Shown in pieces: positions 30,063-36,826 of a stretch of 36,826 bases of DNA. The stretch comes from Gammaproteobacteria bacterium (GTDB taxonomy: Bacteria > Pseudomonadota > Gammaproteobacteria > Chromatiales > Chromatiaceae). The notes below the pieces were generated by a model. The model worked only from the letters and a program-made list of their open reading frames with translations, was not told the origin of the DNA and ran no database searches. The stretch's first letter is position 1. Each line of letters begins with the position of its first letter. Both the position numbers and the translations under genes were made by a program. The stretch is from contig QNZQ01000157.1 of the NCBI GenBank assembly GCA_003972985.1, positions 1 through 36,826 of the forward strand, given 5' to 3'.

Positions 30063-30563
30063 ATGAACAGAGAAACCGTAGAACCCGGAAAATACGTGGC
30101 CATCAGCTACACCATCGCCGACGAGCAGGGGAATGTCGTGGAACAGCACGACCTGCCCATCGGCTTCGTCTATGGCTCCGACACCGAGCTCATCGGCGGC
30201 ATGGACAGGGCCATCGCCGGCAAGTCTGTCGGCGATACCGTGGAAGTGAGCCTGGCGCCCAAGGATGCCTTCGGCGAGCACGATCCCGAGCTCACCTTCA
30301 CCGACGATCTCGAGAATGTCCCACCCCAGTTCCGCCACGTGGGCGCCGAAGTGCAGATGCAGAACGAGACCGGCGAGACCAAGACCTTCTACATCTCGCG
30401 CATCGAGGATGGCAAGGTCACGGTGGACGGCAACCACCCGCTGGCCGGAAAGACCCTCACCGTGCGGGTGAAGATCATCAAGGTGCGCGACGCGCAACCG
30501 GGTGAGGAGCGCACCAGCGGCATCCATGCCGCCCATGCACCGGGATCACCAACAATAAACTGA
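30063..30563 (+). CDS. FKBP-type peptidyl-prolyl isomerase (SlyD-like)
   Basis: YVAISYTIADEQGNVVEQHDLPIGFVYGSDTELIGGMDRAIAGKSVGDTVEVSLAPKDAFGEHDP; lacks a long His-rich tail. Confidence 0.88.
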   Translation: MNRETVEPGKYVAISYTIADEQGNVVEQHDLPIGFVYGSDTELIGGMDRAIAGKSVGDTVEVSLAPKDAFGEHDPELTFTDDLENVPPQFRHVGAEVQMQNETGETKTFYISRIEDGKVTVDGNHPLAGKTLTVRVKIIKVRDAQPGEERTSGIHAAHAPGSPTIN

Positions 30564-30570
30564 AAAGCCT

Positions 30571-31932
30571 ATGAAACTGGGAATCGTCATCCTGGCAGCA
30601 GGCCAGGGTTCAAGGATGAAATCGAGGCTGCCCAAGGTGCTTCATCCCCTTGCCGGCCGGCCACTTCTCGCGCACGTGCTGGATACGGCGCGCGCGCTTT
30701 CACCCGAACGCATCGTGATAGTCTATGGCCACGGTGGCGAGCAGGTGCGGTCGTCCTTCGAAGACGCCGACCTTCGCTGGGTGGAACAGCGTGAACAGCT
30801 GGGCACCGGCCATGCCGTGCAGCAGGCGCTGCCGAAACTGGAAGGGCTGGACCACGTGCTGGTGCTCTACGGCGACGTGCCGCTGATCCGCGCCGGGAGC
30901 CTGCGCCACTTCATCGACACCACCGAATCGGCGCTGGGCCTGATGACGGTGACCCTGGACGACCCTTCCGGCTACGGCCGCATCGTGCGGGACGAGGCGG
31001 GCAACGTGCTGCGCATCGTGGAGGAGAAGGATGCCAGTGATGCGGAGAAGGCCATTGCCGAGATCAATACCGGCATCATGCTGCTGGGCGTCGAACGGCT
31101 CAGGGCATGGCTGCAACAGCTCAGCCTGGAGAACGCTCAGGGTGAATACTATCTCACCGATGTCATCGCCATGGCGGTCCACGAAGGCGTGGCCATCCAC
31201 GTGGCCCAGCCGACCGACCCGGTGGAGGCGCAGGGCATCAACGACCGGCAGCAGCTCGCCTGGCTGGAGCGGGTGCTGCAGCGCTGGCAGGCCGAGGAGT
31301 TGATGGAGCGCGGCGTCACCCTGCTCGATCCCGAGCGCTTCGATCTGCGCGGGAGCCTCACCACGGGCACGGACGTGACCCTGGACGTCAACGTGCTCAT
31401 CGAGGGCGAGGTGATCCTTGGCGACAACGTGCGTGTCGGCGCCAATAGCGTGCTGCGCAACGTGAAGATCGACGACGACGTGATCATCCTCGAGAACTGC
31501 GTGATCGAGGAGTCCCATGTCGGCCCCGGCAGCCGGCTCGGGCCCTTCAGCCGTCTGCGACCCGGAACCCGGCTCATCGGCGCTGCCCACGTGGGCAACT
31601 TCGTGGAGATCAAGAACTCCACCATCGGCCAGGGCTCCAAGGTCAACCACCTCAGTTACATCGGTGACACCCGCATGGGCGCCGGGGTCAACATCGGCGC
31701 GGGCACCATCACCTGCAACTACGACGGTGCCTACAAGCACCAGACGCTCATCGGCGACGATGCCTTCATCGGCTCCAACGCTGCGCTGGTGGCACCGGTG
31801 AGCATCGGTGACGGCGCCACCATCGGTGCCGGGTCGGTGATTGCGAAAGATGCCCCTGAACAGAAACTCACCCTGGCGCGTCCGCGGCAGGTGACCGTGG
31901 AAGGCTGGCAAAGGCCGCGAAAGGAGTCCTGA
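30571..31932 (+). CDS. glmU: Bifunctional UDP-N-acetylglucosamine pyrophosphorylase / glucosamine-1-P acetyltransferase
   Basis: ILAAGQGSRMKSRLPKVLHPLAGRPLLAHVL; left-handed beta-helix hexapeptides. Confidence 0.97.
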   Translation: MKLGIVILAAGQGSRMKSRLPKVLHPLAGRPLLAHVLDTARALSPERIVIVYGHGGEQVRSSFEDADLRWVEQREQLGTGHAVQQALPKLEGLDHVLVLYGDVPLIRAGSLRHFIDTTESALGLMTVTLDDPSGYGRIVRDEAGNVLRIVEEKDASDAEKAIAEINTGIMLLGVERLRAWLQQLSLENAQGEYYLTDVIAMAVHEGVAIHVAQPTDPVEAQGINDRQQLAWLERVLQRWQAEELMERGVTLLDPERFDLRGSLTTGTDVTLDVNVLIEGEVILGDNVRVGANSVLRNVKIDDDVIILENCVIEESHVGPGSRLGPFSRLRPGTRLIGAAHVGNFVEIKNSTIGQGSKVNHLSYIGDTRMGAGVNIGAGTITCNYDGAYKHQTLIGDDAFIGSNAALVAPVSIGDGATIGAGSVIAKDAPEQKLTLARPRQVTVEGWQRPRKES

Positions 31933-31934
31933 AG

Positions 31935-33761
31935 ATGTGTGGAATCGTTGGCGCCATCGGCTGCAGAAACATCACCCCGGTGCTGATGGAAGGGTTGCGC
32001 CGCCTCGAGTACCGTGGCTACGACTCGGCAGGCATCGCCATCTGTGACCAGAGTGGGCGGCTGCAGCGCATCCGCTCCGTGGGCAAGGTGGCCTCGCTGC
32101 AGGAGCGGCTCGATGCCCGTCCCATCCACGGCGAGCTGGGTATCGCCCACACCCGCTGGGCCACCCACGGCATCCCCGCCGAGCGCAACGCCCACCCGCA
32201 CATGAGTGGCGAGCGGGTGGCGGTGGTGCACAACGGCATCATCGAGAACCACGCCGAGCTGCGTGCCGAGCTGGAGAAAAAGGGCTACCGCTTCGTCTCC
32301 GAGACCGACACCGAGGTCATTGCTCACCTGCTGGCTTCCGAGCTCGAGGCCGAAGGCGACCTTGAGCGCGCCTTCCGCAAGGCTGTCTCCCGCTTGGTGG
32401 GCGCCTACGCCCTGGCCGTCTCCAGCCCGGAGGATCCCGACCGCATCCTCGTCGCCCGTGCCGGCAGCCCGCTGGTCATCGGCGTGGGAAAGGGCGAGCA
32501 CTTCATCGCCTCCGATGTCTTCGCCCTGCTGCCGGAGACCCAGGACTTCATCTTTCTCGAGGAGGGGGACTGGGCCGAGATCCGGCGCGATTCGATCACC
32601 ATCTACGACCGGCACGACAACCCGGTGGAGCGTCCCGTCACCTCTTCCAAGCTCAGTGCCAGCGCCGTGGACAAGGGTCCCTACAAGCACTACATGCTCA
32701 AGGAGATCTTCGAGCAGCCCGGCGTCATCGCCGAGACCCTGGAGGGGCGCATCTACAAGGGCAAGTTGCTCGAAGAGAGCTTCGGCCACGTGGCCCGCGA
32801 GCTGCTGGACAGGACCCGCAACGTGCACATCATCGCCTGTGGCACCAGCTACCATGCCGGGCTGGTGGCCCGTTACTGGTTCGAGGAGGTGGGCATCCCC
32901 TGCATGGTGGAAGTGGCCAGCGAGTTCCGTTACCGCAAGGTGGTGGTGCCCGAGGAGACGCTCTTCGTCACCATCTCCCAGTCGGGCGAGACGGCCGATA
33001 CCCTCGCCGCCCTGCGCGGCAACAGGGACCTGGGCTATCTCGGCAGCCTGGTGGTGTGCAACGTGCCCGAGAGCTCCCTGGTGCGCGAATCCGACGTGGC
33101 ACTCATGACCCGCGCCGGTGCCGAGATCGGTGTCGCCTCCACCAAGGCTTTCACCACCCAGCTGGTGGCGCTGCGGTTGCTCGTCCTGGCGCTGGCCAAG
33201 CGCAGGGGCAAGGACGCCTCCTGGATCAGGGAGCAGGTGGACGAGCTCGAGGCGCTGCCGCGGCAGGTGGAGCAGGCGCTGCAGCTCAGCGATCCCATCA
33301 AGGAGATGGCCGAAGCCTTCGCCGACAAGGAGAATGCCCTGTTCCTGGGGCGCGGCCCCTTCTATCCCATCGCGCTGGAAGGTGCACTGAAGCTCAAGGA
33401 GATCTCCTACATCCACGCCGAGGCCTACCCGGCCGGAGAACTCAAGCACGGCCCCTTGGCGCTGGTGGACGAAAAGATGCCGGTGGTCTGCGCCCTGCCC
33501 GACGACCCCCTGCTGGAGAAGGTGCTCTCGAACCTGCAGGAAGTGCGCGCCCGCGGCGGCGAACTGTTTCTCTTCAGCGACAAGCGGGTGAACATCGAGC
33601 TGGACCGTTTCCAGAGCCTCACCCTCGACGACATCTTCCCCGGCACCGCGCCCATTGTCTACACCATTCCCCTGCAACTGCTCGCCTACCACGTGGCCGT
33701 GCTCAAGGGCACCGACGTCGATCAGCCCAGGAACCTGGCGAAATCAGTCACCGTGGAATGA
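31935..33761 (+). CDS. glmS: Glutamine-fructose-6-phosphate aminotransferase (isomerizing)
   Basis: MCGIVGAIGCRNITPVLMEGLRRLEYRGYDSAGIA; DQPRNLAKSVTVE C-terminus. Confidence 0.98.
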   Translation: MCGIVGAIGCRNITPVLMEGLRRLEYRGYDSAGIAICDQSGRLQRIRSVGKVASLQERLDARPIHGELGIAHTRWATHGIPAERNAHPHMSGERVAVVHNGIIENHAELRAELEKKGYRFVSETDTEVIAHLLASELEAEGDLERAFRKAVSRLVGAYALAVSSPEDPDRILVARAGSPLVIGVGKGEHFIASDVFALLPETQDFIFLEEGDWAEIRRDSITIYDRHDNPVERPVTSSKLSASAVDKGPYKHYMLKEIFEQPGVIAETLEGRIYKGKLLEESFGHVARELLDRTRNVHIIACGTSYHAGLVARYWFEEVGIPCMVEVASEFRYRKVVVPEETLFVTISQSGETADTLAALRGNRDLGYLGSLVVCNVPESSLVRESDVALMTRAGAEIGVASTKAFTTQLVALRLLVLALAKRRGKDASWIREQVDELEALPRQVEQALQLSDPIKEMAEAFADKENALFLGRGPFYPIALEGALKLKEISYIHAEAYPAGELKHGPLALVDEKMPVVCALPDDPLLEKVLSNLQEVRARGGELFLFSDKRVNIELDRFQSLTLDDIFPGTAPIVYTIPLQLLAYHVAVLKGTDVDQPRNLAKSVTVE

Positions 33762-33975
33762 CTTCGTCACTCCATCTGCGCAAATACCCAAGCTGCATCT
33801 TTAATCCAAAGTGCCACCCTGAAGCACACCTTCTTCCGCGTGCAAGAGAGGAGACAAGGCGAGCTTTTCTCCGAGTTTAAAAGAATCGCCACGGTGAGTC
33901 CTGAAATCAGGAAGATGCGGTATTCTTCTGGGGCATTGCCTGTTTTTAGCCAATGATCGAGGCCGGTAACACACC

Positions 33976-36420
33976 ATGGCATTGAAGAAGTCTGCGCTCT
34001 ACTCCTCCCTCTGGCAGTCCTGCGACGAGCTGCGCGGCGGCATGGACGCCTCGCAGTACAAGGACTATGTCCTCACCCTGCTGTTCGTCAAGTATGTCTC
34101 CGACCGCTACGCTGGCGATCCCCATGCGCTGATCCTGGTGCCCGAGGGCGGCTCCTTCGACGACATGGTCAAACTCAAGGGCGACAAGGAGATCGGCGAC
34201 CGGATCAACAAGATCATCGGCCGCCTGGCCGAGGAGAACGACCTCAAAGGCGTGATCGACGTCGCCGACTTCAACGACGAGGACAAGCTCGGCAAGGGCA
34301 AGGAGATGGTGGACCGGCTGTCGCGGCTGATCGCCATCTTCGCGGATCTCGACCTCTCCGCCAACCGCGCCGACGGCGACGACCTGTTGGGCGACGCCTA
34401 CGAATACCTGATGCGCCATTTCGCCACCGAGTCGGGCAAGAGCAAGGGCCAGTTCTACACCCCGGCCGAGGTTTCGCGCATTCTGGCGAAGGTCATCGGC
34501 ATCGGCGGGGACACCCGCCAGACCAGTCGGTCTATGACCCGGCCTGCGGCTCCGGCTCGCTGCTGCTCAAGGTCGCCCACGAGGCGCCCCGCGGTCTGTC
34601 CATCTTCGGCCAGGAGATGGACAATGCCACCAGCCGCGCTGGCGCGCATGAACATGATCCTGCACGACGCGCCCACCGCCGAGATCTGGCAGGGCAACAC
34701 CCTGGCCGCGCCGCACTGGAAGAACCCGGACGGCAGTCTCAAGACCTTCGACTTCGCCGTGGCCAATCCGCCCTTCTCCTACAAGGCCTGGAGCAACGGC
34801 CTGGATCCGGAGCACGACGAATACGGGCGCTTCGAATACGGCATCCCGCCGGCCAAGAACGGCGACTACGCCTGGCTGCTGCACATCCTCAAGTCGCTCA
34901 AGAGCACCGGCAAGGGCGCGGTCATCCTGCCCCACGGCGTGCTGTTCCGCGGCGGCGCCGAAGGCCACATCCGCCGCAATCTGGTTCGGCGCGGCTTCAT
35001 CAAGGGCATCATCGGCCTGCCCGCCAACCTGTTCTACGGCACCGGCATCCCCGCCTGCATCCTGGTCATCGACAAGGAACAGGCCGCAAACCGCGATGCC
35101 ATCTTCATGATCGACGCCAGCCGCGGCTTCATCAAGGATGGCAACAAGAACCGCCTGCGCGAGCGCGACATCCACCGGATCGTCGATGTCTTCACCAGCG
35201 GCGCCGAACGGCCGCGCTACTCGCGCCGCGTGCCGCTCTCCGAGATCGCCGCCAACGACTACAACCTCAACATCCCGCGCTATATCGACAGCTCGGAGCC
35301 GGAAGACCTGCACGACCTCGACGCCCACCTCAACGGCGGCATCCCCGAGCGTGACATCGACGCCCTGCAAGACTACTGGCAAGTCTTCCCGACCCTGCGC
35401 CAGAGTCTGTTCGAGCCCCTGCGGCAAGGCTATGAGCAGGCCACCGTGGAGTCGGCCCAGGTCAAGCCCACCATCCTCGACCACCCCGAGTTCGCCGCTT
35501 TCCGCGAGCGCATCCTCGAACGCTTCCACGCCTGGCACGACCCGCGCCGGGCGCAGCTCCACGGCCTGAACAGCGTCACCGAGCCCAAGGCCCTGATCGA
35601 GAACCTGGCCGAGGCCCTGCTCGACCGGTTCGACGGCGCCCCGCTCATCGACCCCTACGCCATCTATCAGCACCTGATGGATTACTGGGGCGAAGCGATG
35701 CAGGACGATGTGTACGCCATCGTTCAGGACGGCTGGCTCCAGGCCGTCAAGCCCCGCGAACTGGTGGCCGAGAAAGGCAAGAAGCAAAAGGAAACCCCGG
35801 ACCTCACCATCGGCCGCAAGAAATACAAGACCGACCTCATTCCGCCGGATCTGATCGTCGCCCGCTACTTTGCCGACGAACAGGCCCACATCGACCGGCT
35901 CCAGGCCAAGGCCGACGCCGCCGCGCAGGCGCTGGAGCACTTCATCGAGGAACAGTCGGGCGAGGAAGGCCCGCTGGAAGAGGCCAGGACCGACAAGGGC
36001 AAGATCACCAGGGCCAGCCTCAAGGCCCGCCTGGCCGAGATCAAGGGCAACAAGGACTTCGACGACGAGCGCAACGCGCTGCAGCAGTGCCAGAAACTCA
36101 TCGACGCCGAGAGCGCCGCCAGCAGGAAGCTGAAAGAGGCCATCAAGGCCCGCGACGAGGCGGTGTTCAAGCACTACACCCAACTCACCGAGGCCGAGGT
36201 CAAGGAACTGGTGGTGGACGACAAATGGCTCGCCGCCATCGAGCAGGACGTGCAGGCCGAGATCGAGCGCGTCACCCAGACCCTCGCCAACCGCATCAGG
36301 GAATTGGAGGAACGCTACGCCGAGCCGCTGCCGGAGATCATGCAAACGGTCGAACAGCTCCAGCACAAGGTGGACGAGCACCTGCACCAGATGGGGCTGC
36401 AATGGGAGGCCGGGGCGTGA
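33976..36420 (+). CDS. hsdM: Type I restriction-modification system methyltransferase subunit HsdM (catalytic motif frame-scrambled)
   Basis: SLWQSCDELRGGMDASQYKDYVLTLLFVKYVSDRY, GQFYTPAEVSRILAKVI, FAVANPPFSYKAW (NPPF motif IV). Motif I is encoded in another frame between about 34519 and 34634. Confidence 0.85.
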   Translation: MALKKSALYSSLWQSCDELRGGMDASQYKDYVLTLLFVKYVSDRYAGDPHALILVPEGGSFDDMVKLKGDKEIGDRINKIIGRLAEENDLKGVIDVADFNDEDKLGKGKEMVDRLSRLIAIFADLDLSANRADGDDLLGDAYEYLMRHFATESGKSKGQFYTPAEVSRILAKVIGIGGDTRQTSRSMTRPAAPARCCSRSPTRRPAVCPSSARRWTMPPAALARMNMILHDAPTAEIWQGNTLAAPHWKNPDGSLKTFDFAVANPPFSYKAWSNGLDPEHDEYGRFEYGIPPAKNGDYAWLLHILKSLKSTGKGAVILPHGVLFRGGAEGHIRRNLVRRGFIKGIIGLPANLFYGTGIPACILVIDKEQAANRDAIFMIDASRGFIKDGNKNRLRERDIHRIVDVFTSGAERPRYSRRVPLSEIAANDYNLNIPRYIDSSEPEDLHDLDAHLNGGIPERDIDALQDYWQVFPTLRQSLFEPLRQGYEQATVESAQVKPTILDHPEFAAFRERILERFHAWHDPRRAQLHGLNSVTEPKALIENLAEALLDRFDGAPLIDPYAIYQHLMDYWGEAMQDDVYAIVQDGWLQAVKPRELVAEKGKKQKETPDLTIGRKKYKTDLIPPDLIVARYFADEQAHIDRLQAKADAAAQALEHFIEEQSGEEGPLEEARTDKGKITRASLKARLAEIKGNKDFDDERNALQQCQKLIDAESAASRKLKEAIKARDEAVFKHYTQLTEAEVKELVVDDKWLAAIEQDVQAEIERVTQTLANRIRELEERYAEPLPEIMQTVEQLQHKVDEHLHQMGLQWEAGA

Positions 36421-36698
36421 GCGGCGACGTGATGGAGGTCAGGGATGCGGTTGCCGGTTACAAGGTGCCGGTGGTGGAGCCGGAGGTTCCGGCGGGATAC
36501 AAGCGGACCGAGGTGGGAGTGATTCCGGAGGATTGGCTAGTTGGCCGACTCGGGGATTCTATTGCTGCTCTTGAGGCTGGCGTGAGCGTTAATTCTACTG
36601 ATGATGAGTTTGACGGTGATTCTCCAGCGATCTTGAAAACTTCGTGTGTCCAGTCAGGAAGATTTTTGCCACATGAAGCTAACCCGAATGTTTCATGA
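36417..36698 (+). pseudogene. hsdS: Truncated HsdS specificity subunit N-terminus
   Basis: VPAGYKRTEVGVIPEDWLVGRLGDSIAALEAGVSVNSTDDE...ILKTSCVQSGRFLPHEANPNVS*; typical HsdS start then abrupt stop at an IS-like junction. Confidence 0.72.
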
Positions 36699-36826
36699 AG
36701 CCGATCCAGAGGTGGCTGATCCTGCTTTCAGTCCATTCTGAGCGGCCAGAGGGGTACCGGTGGGGTGTTTCGGAACCGGATTTCCGAACGCCGGGCACAC
36801 CTCCCCCTTACCCCCATTGTTTGTCA
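36689..36826. mobile_element. Putative IS terminus (IS21-like?) interrupting hsdS, continues past window
   Basis: HsdS homology ends at TGTTTCATGAAGCC; followed by non-coding sequence with a second TGTTTCGGAACCGGATTTCCGAACG block. Confidence 0.4.

Noticed and set aside
31731-33692. 653-aa minus-strand ORF opposite glmS
   Set aside because: Antisense shadow of a conserved gene with biased composition.

Overview
This window is a high-GC gammaproteobacterial chromosome segment, possibly from a sulfur-oxidiser or Chromatiales-like lineage (inference from gene content and style only). Left to right it contains: an IS edge (start of a transposase on the minus strand); zapB-like/zapA, a 6S RNA, and a 5-formyl-THF cyclo-ligase; a very Lys/Ala-rich histone-like protein; ilvA, rpiA, a GT61-TPR fusion and a porin; rpsI/rplM; a membrane GAP-like protein; a 2Fe-2S protein; a GlcF-like Fe-S protein; coq7; a decayed REP-associated transposase (RAYT) framed by REP hairpins; hemE and endonuclease I; a five-gene translationally coupled operon (Sel1-like / secreted vWA / ABC ATPase / FtsX-like permease / membrane protein); rsmG, parA and parB; the full atpIBEFHAGDC operon; an FKBP PPIase, glmU and glmS; and a damaged type I restriction-modification locus (hsdM with compensating frameshifts, hsdS cut off by what looks like another IS). 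Two candidates stand out as possibly undescribed. (1) A ~105-nt orphan small RNA on the minus strand (about 8846-8950). It has a consensus-like sigma70 promoter, three successive hairpins that each present a C-rich or anti-Shine-Dalgarno loop, and a U-tract terminator. (2) The vWA/ABC-transporter operon at 14829-20023. It resembles the PpkA(vWA)/TagS/TagT signalling components of type VI secretion, but no T6SS genes are in view. It sits directly upstream of rsmG, where mnmG is often found. The REP/RAYT region is also notable because three neighbouring genes use the TAG inside the REP GTAG motif as their stop codon. All calls are by eye from sequence and the supplied ORF track; no database search was run.
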